Assembly: GCA_046293075.1 (NCBI GenBank)
Contig: JBKBPL010000020.1
Span: forward strand, 17,210 to 81,209
Length of the DNA stretch: 64,000 nucleotides
Reading direction: 5' to 3'
From: Ga0077530 sp046293075
Lineage (GTDB): Bacteria; Pseudomonadota; Alphaproteobacteria; Rhizobiales; Hyphomicrobiaceae
Numbering within the stretch: the stretch's first letter is position 1; the number at the start of each line of letters is the position of its first letter. The position numbers and the translations under genes were made by a program. Positions 24,504 through 33,993 of the stretch are shown here, one piece after another. A model generated the notes under the pieces. It made no database searches and was not told the origin of the DNA. It saw only the letters and a program-made list of their open reading frames with translations.

Positions 24504-24947
24504 AACAATCTCCCATTCATGCGACCAGTTGCGACGTGCAATCTCGCGGCGCGCGATCCGGACACTTCTAGCGGTGCCCAAAGTATAGGCGGCACGCGCA
24601 TGCGGAGATAGGCTCATAGTTGAGGCATGATGCTCGAAAGGCAAGCGGCTTCAGTTGACTGAGCGTTTTGCCCGTCGCGTCAGGAGCGGCGCCACATGCA
24701 CGCGGCGGCGCGAGCGGCCTGCATTCCTGAAGTGAGCCCGGGAGTGGGCTTCGAGCCGGGCCATTTGCAGTCTTCGCATGGAGTCGTGGACACGGCTCAA
24801 ATGGGCCGGTCGACCGAGGCGTTTATCTCTGCCCTGCACGGTGCAGCCCTTGCTCGGATCGTTTGGAGGCCGATGCCGGCAAGAGACAAGCTCGGCTGGG
24901 TACAGTACAAAAAAGAAAAAGGTGCACGCCGGGGAGGACTGTCGCAA
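24504..24947. other. Divergent promoter region of 444 bases
   Basis: It separates the ABC binding-protein gene (minus) from the acyl-CoA-dehydrogenase-like gene (plus) and must contain both promoters. The plus-strand frame is open from 24696 and could add 84 residues to the dehydrogenase, but these match nothing and the ribosome-binding site favours 24948. An A-rich tract at 24908-24921 lies just before that start. I see no convincing operator or further gene. Confidence 0.5.
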
Positions 24948-26162
24948 ATGGCCACTCACAGGGAATGGCAGGAGGAGCTGACAACACCGGGAGTGCCACC
25001 AGCGGATGCCGTCGCACGCGCGCGCGGTATCGTCGAGACGCTGCGCGCGGCCGGCGACAGGATCGAAGAGGCCCGCGCGCTGCCGTCCGACATCGTTGCT
25101 GCACTGCACGAAGCACGCCTGTTCCGCCTCCTGCTGCCGCGCTCGATCGGCGGCGACGAGCTGCATCTCAAGACGCTCGCCGAGGTGATCGAGATCATTG
25201 CGCGGGCCGACGCCAGCACGGCGTGGTGCCTGGGGCAGGCAGCAGGGTGCGCGATGGCGGCGGCATTCCTGAAGCCCGAGGCCGCGCACCGCCTTTTCGG
25301 CCCGGCGGATGCGGTGCTCGCGTGGGGGGCCGGCATCCAGGGCAAGGCTGTCGCCGTGGATGGCGGCTACCGCGTCACAGGAAAGTGGACGTTTGCGAGC
25401 GGCTGCGCGAACGCGACGCTGCTCGGCGGCCACAGCTACGTCTTCGAGGCAGATGGCACGCCACGCAAGCGCGCCGATGGCCGGCAAGTCGACCGGACCG
25501 CACTCTTCGACGTGTCGAAGGCCCGCATCGACGACATGTGGTACACGCTCGGCCTGCGTGGGACGGCAAGCTACACGTACGAGGTCCAGGACCTGTTCGT
25601 ACCCGAGGACGAGACAGTCGACCGCGAGGCGCCCGCGGAGCTGGTGGCGTGCGGTACACTTTTCATCTTCCCGGGGACCGCGGCCTACGCTGCCGCATTC
25701 AGCGCCCTGATGCTTGGCATTGCTCAGGGCATGGTCAATGATCTTGCCGCGCTCGCCCGGACCAAGACACCGCGCGGCGCGCCGTCGTCGCTTATGGAAA
25801 GCCAGGTGTTCCAGTCCGACCTCGCCCAGCTCGAAGCACGGCTCAGAGCCGCCCGCGCTTATCTTCATGCAACGCTTGACGAGATCTGGGAGAAGACGCG
25901 CGTGACGCGGGAACTCCCGCTGATCGAGCGCGCCAACCTGAAGCTCGCGACCACGTACGCCATTAACCAGGGCGTTGCGATCGCGACCGATGCCTACCGC
26001 GCCGCGGGGCAGACCGCGATCTTTCCCGTCAATCCGTTCGAGCGGCGGCTGCGCGATGCGTACTCCGCCTCGCAGCAGCTCCAGGGCCGCCCGGCCAACT
26101 TCATCACGATCGGGCGGGTCCTCCTTGGTCTCCCGCCCGACTCGATGGTCGTGCTGGGCTGA
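24948..26162 (+). CDS. Acyl-CoA dehydrogenase-fold flavoprotein, probably a flavin-dependent monooxygenase
   Basis: 404 aa. It has the acyl-CoA dehydrogenase three-domain fold: helical N-domain with FRLLLPRSIGGDELHLKTL, middle beta domain with GYRVTGKWTFASGCANATLL, and C-terminal helical bundle. The sequence is nearer to the oxygenase-component branch (HpaA/HsaA/DszC-like, reduced flavin from a partner reductase) than to true acyl-CoA dehydrogenases, since the usual catalytic Glu region is not evident. The start is set by GGGGAGG 11 bases upstream. It converges on the M24 gene with a 6-base gap. The luciferase-like protein further on may be functionally related. The substrate is unknown. Confidence 0.82.
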   Translation: MATHREWQEELTTPGVPPADAVARARGIVETLRAAGDRIEEARALPSDIVAALHEARLFRLLLPRSIGGDELHLKTLAEVIEIIARADASTAWCLGQAAGCAMAAAFLKPEAAHRLFGPADAVLAWGAGIQGKAVAVDGGYRVTGKWTFASGCANATLLGGHSYVFEADGTPRKRADGRQVDRTALFDVSKARIDDMWYTLGLRGTASYTYEVQDLFVPEDETVDREAPAELVACGTLFIFPGTAAYAAAFSALMLGIAQGMVNDLAALARTKTPRGAPSSLMESQVFQSDLAQLEARLRAARAYLHATLDEIWEKTRVTRELPLIERANLKLATTYAINQGVAIATDAYRAAGQTAIFPVNPFERRLRDAYSASQQLQGRPANFITIGRVLLGLPPDSMVVLG

Positions 26163-26168
26163 GTGGCG

Positions 26169-27356
26169 TCAGACGCCGGCCGCGTTGTAGCCCCGTCCCC
26201 CGTCGCCGAGCGCCTCGTAGCCGTTGTCGGTCACGAGGATCGTATCCTCGAGTTTGACGAAGCCGCGTGTCGGATGGGCGAGCGTCGTCTCGATGGAGAT
26301 GACGTAGCCGGCCTCCAGCGGGCACTCCTTGTCATAGCCCTCGTAGGACATGCGCGGGAGGTCCTGCAGGCGCGGCGCCTCATGGGTCACGAGGCCCATG
26401 CCGTGCGCCATGAAGTGCGCGTATTTGCGGTGCGGCGAGGCATCAAGCATCCGCTCCGCCACCGCCGCGATGTCGCCGCCGCGCGCGCCTGCCCGGATCG
26501 GCTTGCGCACGGCCTGCTGCACCTCGTCGACGAAGGCAAGCAGGTCCTCGTACGCCGCGTCCACCTTACCGCCAACGACGCCCATGCGGCAAAGGTCGCC
26601 GATGTAGCCTTTGTAGTTGCCGCCCGAGTCGAGCGAGATGATATCGCCGTCGGCGAGCCGCTGCTCCGATGGGGCACGGTTGAGGCTCGTGCCGGCAGTC
26701 ATCAGGCAATAGTCGAAGACGAGGCCGCGATTGACCTCCTCGCGGCGCAGCGCCTCGACGACGTCGAGCTTCCTCGCGCCCGGCATGCAATGCTTGCGGA
26801 AGGTGGCCAGCATGGCATCGACCACGCGTTCTGAAGCCTCGCGCAGGTAGCCGATCTCCTCCGGCGTCTTCTTGGCACGCAGCCGCTCGAGCGGGAAGAC
26901 GGCATCCACCAGGTCGGCATTCGCGACGCCGCGACGCAGCACAGCCTCAGCGTCGGCCGGCAGAAAAGCAGACTCGACCCCGATGCGGCGCACAGGACCG
27001 AGCTTGTTGATGTGCTCGACAACCTCACGCATGGTCGCCTTGGTGCCCGTCGTGCCGAGCTTCAAGGTCGGCTGCCAGAACTTGCCGAGCTCGCGCTCGA
27101 AGTTCTCCATGGTGCAGCCGATATAGGCCGCGTTCTCGGGCTTGCCTTTCTGGTAGACGATCGCGGGCAGGTAGCGTGTCGTACCCGCCGCCTCCATGGT
27201 ATCGAAGAAGAAGAAGCGATAGCCCCCGAGCAGATACTGCACATTGTGCTTTGACGTGGCGACCAGCACGTCGATGCCGGCATCATCCAACAGCTTGTCG
27301 AGATGCTTGGTGTCGAACGGAATGGGCTTCCTGATTTCGGCTTCGGCAACGGCCAT
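26169..27356 (-). CDS. M24-family metallohydrolase (Xaa-Pro peptidase/creatinase fold)
   Basis: 395 aa. An N-terminal creatinase domain (about 10-150) precedes the pita-bread catalytic domain. All five dimetal ligands are visible: Asp243 and Asp254 (ISLDSGGNYKGYIGDLCRMG), His318 (FMAHGMGLVTHE), Glu356 (VISIETTL) and Glu370 (VKLEDTILV). A metal-dependent peptidase or amidinohydrolase activity is therefore likely; presence of all ligands argues for an Xaa-Pro-type peptidase over a metal-free creatinase. It lies beside a peptide-type ABC importer and could process its imported ligand. Confidence 0.9.
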   Translation of the reverse strand: MAVAEAEIRKPIPFDTKHLDKLLDDAGIDVLVATSKHNVQYLLGGYRFFFFDTMEAAGTTRYLPAIVYQKGKPENAAYIGCTMENFERELGKFWQPTLKLGTTGTKATMREVVEHINKLGPVRRIGVESAFLPADAEAVLRRGVANADLVDAVFPLERLRAKKTPEEIGYLREASERVVDAMLATFRKHCMPGARKLDVVEALRREEVNRGLVFDYCLMTAGTSLNRAPSEQRLADGDIISLDSGGNYKGYIGDLCRMGVVGGKVDAAYEDLLAFVDEVQQAVRKPIRAGARGGDIAAVAERMLDASPHRKYAHFMAHGMGLVTHEAPRLQDLPRMSYEGYDKECPLEAGYVISIETTLAHPTRGFVKLEDTILVTDNGYEALGDGGRGYNAAGV

Positions 27357-27698
27357 GAGCGAACCTCCTGACAGCGCGTATGCATTTATGTGCCCCGGTC
27401 CGGTCGCGCAGCCGTCCGGCGGTCATCGCTCAGAACTATAGCGCTCCCTCGGACCTCGGGGCCACCGCTTTGCCATTCGAAATTCGCCCGCGGTCCGTGT
27501 CGAGCCGCTACGCTGGCGAGGTCCCGACCGCCCTCGTCTGTCTCGGGGATGCTCTGCCGAATGCCTCTCCGGCGCCCATGATCGACATGGCAGACAGGTT
27601 CTGCGCTCCCTGGCCGGCGATGCGGCTTGCTGGCACTGTAAAGCCGTATTGACGACAGATGCATCGTAAACGGAAGAAATCTAGGGAGAGACAAAGAT
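27357..27698. other. Intergenic region of 342 bases
   Basis: It holds the divergent promoters of the M24 hydrolase (minus) and the luciferase-like monooxygenase (plus). GGGAGAG at 27685-27691 is the ribosome-binding site of the latter. I see no credible gene; a TGGCAC at 27630 lacks the matching sigma54 -12 element. Confidence 0.5.
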
Positions 27699-28775
27699 AT
27701 GGAATTCGGGATCCTGTTCACCTCCCATCCGCACAAGGACCGGGAGCCCTATCCGCATCAGGCGGTTCATGCCCGGGTCACCGACGAGATCGTCACCGCC
27801 GACCGCCTCGGTTTCGACTATGCCTGGCTCGCCGAGCATCACTTCTCGACCGAGTATGGGATCATGCCGGATGTTTGGGTCTACGCGGGCTACCTCGCCG
27901 GACTGACGAAGCGGATCCGGCTCGGCATGGCGGTCGTCACGCTGCCGCTCGCCAATCCTGTGCGCGTCGTTGAAAACGCCAACTTCGTCGACATCTTGAG
28001 TGGCGGCCGCGTGGCGCTTGGCCTCGGCTCGGGCTACCGCAAGTACGAGTTCGACGGGTTCGGTCTCGACTTCGACGCGCGGCGCGACATGCAGGACGAG
28101 GCGCTGGCGCTGATGCTCGATCTGTTCCGCACCGGTAAGACCAATCGCAGGGGCAAGTACTTCACCGCCATCGTCGCGGGCGACTACGAGCTGCTCCCGC
28201 AGCCGCTGCAGAAGCCTTACCCGCCGCTATATCTTGCAGGCGCGACCGACCGCTCGATCGGAACTGCCGGCAAGCTCGGTTTCGGCCTCATGCTCTCGAC
28301 GCTGACGCCCTTCGATACGCTGTCGAAGCAGGTCGCGCATTACCGTGCGAAGCTGGCTGAAGCGAGCGCGGAGGCCCGCGCCAATCCCGCATTCGGCCAG
28401 ATCGACATCGCCCGCTGGGTTTATGTTGCAGAGAGTGATGCGCAGGCCAAGAAGGACAGCGAGGAAGGACTGCTTCGCCATCTGAGGCACTTCTTCGGCG
28501 GGCACCAGTCGGGCTACCTCGGGCAGGTCGCGCAGGGTAAGGACTCGGTCGCGATGGCGCTCGAGTATGACACATTGGCACGCTCGACCATCATCCACGG
28601 CTCGCCGGACACGGTCATAGCGCGCATCGAGGAACTCAAGGCGAAGACGGGCCTCACGTCGCTGATGCTGCACTATCCGCCCTGGTATGGGAGCGAAAAA
28701 GCCAAGGCGTCGCTGGAGCTGTTCGCAGGCGAGGTCATTCCGCGCCTGCGCCCGCCAGCCAAGGCGGCCGAGTAA
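27699..28775 (+). CDS. LLM-class flavin-dependent oxidoreductase (luciferase-like)
   Basis: 358 aa TIM-barrel flavoprotein of the bacterial-luciferase/F420 oxidoreductase superfamily. Recognisable parts are DRLGFDYAWLAEHHFSTEYG near residue 35, LGMAVVTLPLANPVRVVE, LSGGRVALGLGSGYRKYEFD and IHGSPDTVIARIEEL. The start at 27699 has a GGGAGAG site. Such enzymes use reduced FMN from a separate reductase to oxygenate small substrates. None is specified by the sequence. A strong hairpin terminator follows. Confidence 0.9.
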   Translation: MEFGILFTSHPHKDREPYPHQAVHARVTDEIVTADRLGFDYAWLAEHHFSTEYGIMPDVWVYAGYLAGLTKRIRLGMAVVTLPLANPVRVVENANFVDILSGGRVALGLGSGYRKYEFDGFGLDFDARRDMQDEALALMLDLFRTGKTNRRGKYFTAIVAGDYELLPQPLQKPYPPLYLAGATDRSIGTAGKLGFGLMLSTLTPFDTLSKQVAHYRAKLAEASAEARANPAFGQIDIARWVYVAESDAQAKKDSEEGLLRHLRHFFGGHQSGYLGQVAQGKDSVAMALEYDTLARSTIIHGSPDTVIARIEELKAKTGLTSLMLHYPPWYGSEKAKASLELFAGEVIPRLRPPAKAAE

Positions 28776-28784
28776 GGCCCCTGC

Positions 28785-28812
28785 GAAGAGAGGCCGAACG
28801 GAGCCTCTCTTC
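28785..28812. terminator. Bidirectional hairpin terminator between convergent genes
   Basis: GAAGAGAGGC (28785-28794) pairs perfectly with GCCTCTCTTC (28803-28812) around an 8-base loop. It sits in the 44-base gap where the luciferase-like gene and the RND pump gene converge. There is only a short T-rich stretch after the stem, so efficiency is uncertain, but its position fits a shared terminator. Confidence 0.65.
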
Positions 28813-28819
28813 TGGGAGG

Positions 28820-31800
28820 CTAGGCGTGTGTACCTTCGCTTGCCGGGGCAATGGTGTCATCGGTGCGCGTCGGCTCCTTGCGTGCACCGAACATGCGCAT
28901 GACGAAGACGTAGAACACCGGCACGAAGATGATCGCCAGGACTGTCGCGGAAATCATGCCGCCGAGCACGCCCGTGCCGATCGCGTTCTGGCTCGCCGCG
29001 CTCGCGCCAACGGCGCGGGCCAGTGGAACGACGCCCAGCGTGAAGGCGAGCGACGTCATGAGAATGGGGCGAAAGCGGAGCTGCGCGGCCTCGACCGTGG
29101 CGTCGATCACCGACTTGCCTGCCGCGTGCAGGTCCTTGGCGAACTCGACGATGAGGATGGCGTTCTTTGCGGACAATCCGATGATCGCGATCAGGCCGAC
29201 CATGAAATAGACGTCGTTCGGCATGCCACGCAGCGTAACGGCGAGGACAGAGCCGATCACGCCGAGCGGCACGACGAGCATGACCGCGAGGGGAACGGAC
29301 CAGCTTTCATAGAGCGCCGCCAGCAGCAGAAACACGAACAGGACGCTGAGGCCGATCAGGTAGGGTGCTTGTGATCCGGACTGAATCTCTTGCAGCGACT
29401 GGCCCGTCCACTCGTAGCCGAAGCCGGTTGGCAGGCTCGCTGCAAGCCGCTGCATCTCTTGGATCGCTTCGCCGGACGAATGACCGGGTGCGGCTTGACC
29501 GCCGATCCGCACGGCAGGATAGCCGTTGTAGCCGACGACCTGCGAAGGTCCCTTCGCCCATTCAATGCGCGCGAAGGCCGAGAGCGGCACCATGCCGCCG
29601 GCGGCATTGCGCACGTTCAGCTTGAGCAGATCCGGCGTCTGCATGCGCTGGCCCTCCTCTGCCTGAACGGTAACGCGCTGCATTCTTCCGGCATTGGGAA
29701 AGTCGTTCACGTACGTGGAGCCGAGATTGGCGGTGATCGTCGAGTTGATTTCTGCGAACGTCACGCCGAAGGTGTTCGCCTTTTCGCGGTCGATGACGAG
29801 CATGACCTGGGCTGAATCGGGCAGGCCCTCCACACGCAGGCCCGCGAGCTTCGGGCTGGTCGCGGCGGCCGCCATGAGCTGATTGCGCGCCGCGGCAAGT
29901 TGGGCCTGCCCGAGGCCGCCGCGGTCCTGCAGGCGGAACGAGAAGCCGCTGGTCGTGCCAAGGCCCTGTATCGGCGGCGGGGACAGCGCAAAGGAGAGGG
30001 CGTCACGGATTTGCATGAGCTTGCCGTTGGCCCGCATGGCAATGGCATGCGCGGAGTCTTCGGGGCCGCGCATGCTCCAGTCCTTGAGCGTGACGAACGC
30101 CAGCGCGGCATTCTGCCCGGCGCCCGAGAAGCTGAAGCCCGAGATCGCGATGACCCGATCGACGGCCTTCTCCGCAAGGAAGGCATCCTCGATCTGGCGG
30201 ATCACCTCGAGTGTCCGGTTGGCGCTCGCTTCCGGCGGTGTCTGGATATCGACGATCAGGTAGCCCTGGTCCTCGTTGGGAAGGAATGCCGTCGGCAGCC
30301 GGACATAGGCCCAACCGAGGCCGGCGAGCAGCGCCAGGTAGATGACCATGAAGCGTCCCGGACGGCGCACGATGCGGCTGACCGCGCCGCTGTAGCCCCT
30401 CGAGGTCCGGGTAAAGCCGCGATTGAACCAGCCGAAGAACCCGCCCTTCTCATGATGTCCCTGCGGAATGGGCTTGAGGAACGTTGCGCAGAGTGCCGGC
30501 GTCAGCGACAGGGCCAGGAAGCCAGAGAACAAGATCGAGACGACCATGGTCAGGCTGAATTGCTGATAGATGATCCCGACCGCGCCCGGAAAGAAGGCCA
30601 TCGGCACGAAGACTGCGGTGAGCACCAGGGTTATGCCGACGATCGCGCCGGTGATCTGGCCCATGGCCTTGCGCGTTGCCTCGCGCGGCGGCAGTCCTTC
30701 CTCGGACATGATGCGCTCGACATTTTCGATGACGACAATGGCGTCGTCGACGAGGATGCCGATGGCGAGCACCATGGCGAACATCGTCAGCACGTTGATC
30801 GAAAAGCCTGCGGCATAGAGCACGGCGCAGGTGCCAAGCAGAGCGATCGGCACGACGATCGTCGGAATGATCGTATAACGGAAGCTCTGCAGGAACAGAA
30901 ACATCACGAGGAAGACGAGGAGCATCGCTTCCGCGAGCGTATGGAGCACCTTCTCGATCGACACCTTGACGAACGGCGAGGTGTCGTAGGGAATGCTGTA
31001 TTCGATGCCGGGCGGGAAGAACCGCGCGAGCTCATCCATCTTGGCGTGGATGGCGGTGGAGGTTGCGAGCGCGTTGCCGGTGGGCGAGAGCTGAACGCCG
31101 ATGGCCGCGGTGGGCTGGCGGTTAAGGCGGGTTGAGAAGGCATAGCTCTCGCCGCCGATCTCGACACGGGCGACGTCGCGCAGGCGTACGGACGAGCCGT
31201 CGGGATTGGCGCGCAGTACGATCGAGCCGAATTCCTCGGGCGACGTGAGCTGACCCTGAACAAGAACCGTCGCGGAGATCTGCTGCGTGATCGGATTTGG
31301 CTGTGCGCCGATGGCGCCGGCCGCAACCTGGGCATTCTGCGCCCGGATCGCGGTCAGGATGTCGTCGGCTGTGAGACGCAGACCGAGCATCCTGTCCGGG
31401 TCCATCCAGATGCGCATGGAGCGCTGCGTGGCGAAAAGCGTCGCGCTGCCCACCCCCGGAATGCGCCGGATCTCACCCATGACATTGCGGTTCGAATAGT
31501 CGCCAAGGCCGATCGCATCGAGCCGCCCGTCGGTCGACCTCAACGCGATGACGAGAAGGAAGCCGGTGCCGGCCTGCTCGACGCGCAGCCCCTGCTGGAC
31601 GACGGCCTGAGGCAAGCGCGATTCAACGCGGCGAATGCGGTTCTGCACCTCGACCTGTGCCTCGCCGACGCGCGTGCCGGGTGCGAATGTCGCCGTGAGT
31701 TGAATGCGGCCTGAAGAATCGGAAGTCGACTCGAAGTAAATGAGTCCGGGAACGCCGTTGAGTTCCTCCTCGATCGGTCGCGTGACACTCTGGTACATGT

Positions 31801-31966
31801 CTTCGGGCGAGGCGCCCGGGAAATTGGTCTGCACGGAGATCTGCGGCGGTGCCACCGTCGGGTACTGCGCAACCGGCAGCAGCGGGATGGTAATCGCGCC
31901 AGCGATCATGATGAAGATGGCGACCACCCAGGCAAAGACGGGGCGGTTGATGAAGAAGCTCGGCAT
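28820..31966 (-). CDS. RND multidrug efflux pump inner membrane transporter (AcrB/MexB family, HAE1)
   Basis: 1048 aa, the usual length. It begins MPSFFINRPVFAWVVAIFIM, the HAE1 N-terminus. TM4 holds the proton-relay aspartates in GILVDDAIVVIENVERIM. Two large periplasmic loops and twelve predicted helices are present. It exports drugs, solvents or detergents using the proton gradient, with the adaptor encoded 45 bases upstream. No outer-membrane factor is encoded nearby, so it would share a TolC/OprM protein encoded elsewhere. Confidence 0.95.
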   Translation of the reverse strand: MPSFFINRPVFAWVVAIFIMIAGAITIPLLPVAQYPTVAPPQISVQTNFPGASPEDMYQSVTRPIEEELNGVPGLIYFESTSDSSGRIQLTATFAPGTRVGEAQVEVQNRIRRVESRLPQAVVQQGLRVEQAGTGFLLVIALRSTDGRLDAIGLGDYSNRNVMGEIRRIPGVGSATLFATQRSMRIWMDPDRMLGLRLTADDILTAIRAQNAQVAAGAIGAQPNPITQQISATVLVQGQLTSPEEFGSIVLRANPDGSSVRLRDVARVEIGGESYAFSTRLNRQPTAAIGVQLSPTGNALATSTAIHAKMDELARFFPPGIEYSIPYDTSPFVKVSIEKVLHTLAEAMLLVFLVMFLFLQSFRYTIIPTIVVPIALLGTCAVLYAAGFSINVLTMFAMVLAIGILVDDAIVVIENVERIMSEEGLPPREATRKAMGQITGAIVGITLVLTAVFVPMAFFPGAVGIIYQQFSLTMVVSILFSGFLALSLTPALCATFLKPIPQGHHEKGGFFGWFNRGFTRTSRGYSGAVSRIVRRPGRFMVIYLALLAGLGWAYVRLPTAFLPNEDQGYLIVDIQTPPEASANRTLEVIRQIEDAFLAEKAVDRVIAISGFSFSGAGQNAALAFVTLKDWSMRGPEDSAHAIAMRANGKLMQIRDALSFALSPPPIQGLGTTSGFSFRLQDRGGLGQAQLAAARNQLMAAAATSPKLAGLRVEGLPDSAQVMLVIDREKANTFGVTFAEINSTITANLGSTYVNDFPNAGRMQRVTVQAEEGQRMQTPDLLKLNVRNAAGGMVPLSAFARIEWAKGPSQVVGYNGYPAVRIGGQAAPGHSSGEAIQEMQRLAASLPTGFGYEWTGQSLQEIQSGSQAPYLIGLSVLFVFLLLAALYESWSVPLAVMLVVPLGVIGSVLAVTLRGMPNDVYFMVGLIAIIGLSAKNAILIVEFAKDLHAAGKSVIDATVEAAQLRFRPILMTSLAFTLGVVPLARAVGASAASQNAIGTGVLGGMISATVLAIIFVPVFYVFVMRMFGARKEPTRTDDTIAPASEGTHA

Positions 31967-32011
31967 GGCTCTCGGTGTCTTGATTGTTGATGCGCGCTGC
32001 GTTCGCGCCGT

Positions 32012-33187
32012 CTAATTCTTGGCGGCGCCGCCGTTTGATGCGGCTTTCCAGGGCTGAGGCACGACGGGGGCGCCCGGACGCAGTTTCTGGAAACCTTCGA
32101 CGATGACCTGCTCGCCTGCCTGGAGGCCGTTCTCAATCACCCAGCGATCGCCCACGATCCGTCCTGTTGTTACCGCTCGCAGTTCGGCCGTCTTGCCGTC
32201 CTTGACGACATAGAGCAGCGCGCGGCCGCTGCCGTCGCGCTGGACAGCCTGCTGTGGAACGGCAAGGACATTGCGCTGCACGCCCTGCTGGATGATGACG
32301 CGGACGTACATGCCGGGCAGAAGATCGCCTTCAGGGTTGGGAAATTCGCCGCGCAGTGTAACCTGGCCCGTCAGGGCGTCGACGGCGGCCTCCGAGAACA
32401 GCAGCCGCCCCGTATGCTGGTAGGGAGAACCGTCGTCGAAGTTGAGGCGCACGGGCGCTTCATCGGGCATGTTGCTCGCAACCTCGCCGGCCTTCAGGGC
32501 GCGCCGGAGATGGAGAAGCTCGTTCGCGGACTGGGTGAAGTCGGCGTACACCGGATCAAGCTGCTGGATGGTCGCAAGTATGTCCGCCGCCGAGGTCCCG
32601 ACGAGCGCGCCTTCCGTAATGAGCGCCCGGCCGATGCGGCCGCTGATCGGTGCGCGCACCTCCGAGTACTGCAGGTTTAGCTCTGCAGCCGCGAGCCCGG
32701 CCTTTGCTGCCGCCACGTCGGCATCGGCCTGTGCCAGGACGGCGGCGGCTGTCTCGTACTGCTGGGCACTGGTGATGTCGCGCTGGCGCAGTGCCGTCTG
32801 CCGATCGGCATTCTGACGCGCCTGGAGCTGAGCGGCCTCGGCGCGTTGGAGCGTGGCGCGCGCACTGTCCACCTGCACTTTGAAGGGTGCCGGGTCGATC
32901 CGATAGAGGACCTCGCCCTGCTTGACGAGGCTGCCCTGCTCGAACACGCGCGCGACGACGATGCCGGAGACGCGCGGACGCACCTCCGCGATGCGTGTCG
33001 GCGCGATGCGCCCGGGCAGCTCGTTCAGTATGGGCACGTCCTCGGGCGCGACGGCGAGCACACTGACCGGCACCGGTATGTTCGGTGGCATCTGCGCCCC
33101 CGCGTTGTGCGGCGTGCCGGCAGCGGTGAGCATCACGGCTGCGCCCAGCAAGGCGGCCGCTATCCTGGACATCACATGCGATGACAT
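32012..33187 (-). CDS. RND efflux periplasmic adaptor protein (AcrA/MexA family)
   Basis: 391 aa. Residues 1 to about 31 form a signal peptide (cleavage after NAGAQ); no lipobox cysteine is present, so it is not a lipoprotein, unlike AcrA. The order of domains is membrane-proximal beta barrel, lipoyl halves (VRPRVSGIVVARVFEQGSLV; YSEVRAPISGRIGRALI) around an alpha-helical hairpin, then beta barrel and C-terminal domain. It is the second gene of a tetR-adaptor-pump operon. Confidence 0.94.
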   Translation of the reverse strand: MSSHVMSRIAAALLGAAVMLTAAGTPHNAGAQMPPNIPVPVSVLAVAPEDVPILNELPGRIAPTRIAEVRPRVSGIVVARVFEQGSLVKQGEVLYRIDPAPFKVQVDSARATLQRAEAAQLQARQNADRQTALRQRDITSAQQYETAAAVLAQADADVAAAKAGLAAAELNLQYSEVRAPISGRIGRALITEGALVGTSAADILATIQQLDPVYADFTQSANELLHLRRALKAGEVASNMPDEAPVRLNFDDGSPYQHTGRLLFSEAAVDALTGQVTLRGEFPNPEGDLLPGMYVRVIIQQGVQRNVLAVPQQAVQRDGSGRALLYVVKDGKTAELRAVTTGRIVGDRWVIENGLQAGEQVIVEGFQKLRPGAPVVPQPWKAASNGGAAKN

Positions 33188-33240
33188 GGCGAGCTTCCTA
33201 GAGGATGAGACGAAAGCGGCACTCAGGCCGGCAGACTGCG

Positions 33241-33813
33241 TTAGTGTGGCTCGGGTGCGCCTGGCGCGTCGGGGCGCAGAAGGGCGCGCATATCGGCGAG
33301 GAGTTGTTCACGCTCCTGATCGGGCCATCGATAGAAGCCGAAGGCTTCGACGAGTTTCAGCCCCTCGAGTGCAAGAAAGACGACCCTCGCCCGGCTGGGC
33401 TCAGGAGATGTCGCTTCGACCTCGTGGAGGAACGCCTTGAAGGGCTCCCGAATCGCGCCGCGAAGATCATTATGCTGATTGAGTGCGACAGCAAGATCAA
33501 GAGCAACGTCCCGATCAAGTTCGAGCTTTCCGTGTTGCAGGGCTGCAATCAGCCCGAGGATTGCCGCGTCCGGCTTATTCCCCTCCTGATCGATGAAGGA
33601 ACGCATCCGTTGCGCCTCGGACGCCACCCGGCGCTCGATCACCGCCTTTATGAGCGCCTGCTTGGTCTTGTAATCGTAAAGCACGCTGGCCTTGCTGATG
33701 CCGGCCTCGGCGGCGACGGCATCGAGCGTCAGCCGAACGGCGCCGTCGCGTGCAACCACGCGCTCGGCGGCATCCAACAGGGCCATGCGGTCGATCGTTC
33801 TTGTGCGTCCCAT
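33241..33813 (-). CDS. TetR-family regulator of the RND operon
   Basis: 190 aa. The N-terminal helix-turn-helix covers about residues 10-55, with VAAEAGISKASVLYDYKTKQ as turn and recognition helix. The ligand-binding C-domain is divergent, as usual. It is the first gene of the pump operon, 53 bases upstream of the adaptor gene, so it probably autoregulates the whole transcript through the repeat at 33824-33844. The inducer is unknown. Confidence 0.9.
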   Translation of the reverse strand: MGRTRTIDRMALLDAAERVVARDGAVRLTLDAVAAEAGISKASVLYDYKTKQALIKAVIERRVASEAQRMRSFIDQEGNKPDAAILGLIAALQHGKLELDRDVALDLAVALNQHNDLRGAIREPFKAFLHEVEATSPEPSRARVVFLALEGLKLVEAFGFYRWPDQEREQLLADMRALLRPDAPGAPEPH

Positions 33814-33823
33814 TCGGGGGCCT

Positions 33824-33844
33824 CGGATTTATATCCGACCGGAT
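33824..33844. promoter_or_regulatory. Candidate TetR operator with three alternating half-sites
   Basis: CGGAT (33824-33828), ATCCG (33833-33837) and CGGAT (33840-33844) give two overlapping inverted repeats, with spacers of 4 and 2 bases. They lie 11 bases upstream of the tetR start. Position and symmetry fit an autorepressor site; no experimental motif is known to me. Confidence 0.45.
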
Positions 33845-33993
33845 GGAAATTAATTGACCAGGGCGCAATGTCAATTCACGAAATGATGAGGCTGCGAGTG
33901 CGCGACCCGGCCGCAGGACTTGGCTGCCGTCAAGAAAATGCTGTCACAGGAGAGACTTTTGGGCGCGGTGGCGGCGGCGTCGTGGCCACGCGG

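Noticed and set aside
24696..24947. An 84-residue N-terminal extension of the acyl-CoA-dehydrogenase-like protein
   Set aside because: The extension matches no family member and the internal ATG at 24948 has a strong ribosome-binding site and gives the standard length.
27626..27660. Sigma54 promoter (TGGCAC) before the luciferase-like gene
   Set aside because: The -12 GC element at the fixed spacing is missing.
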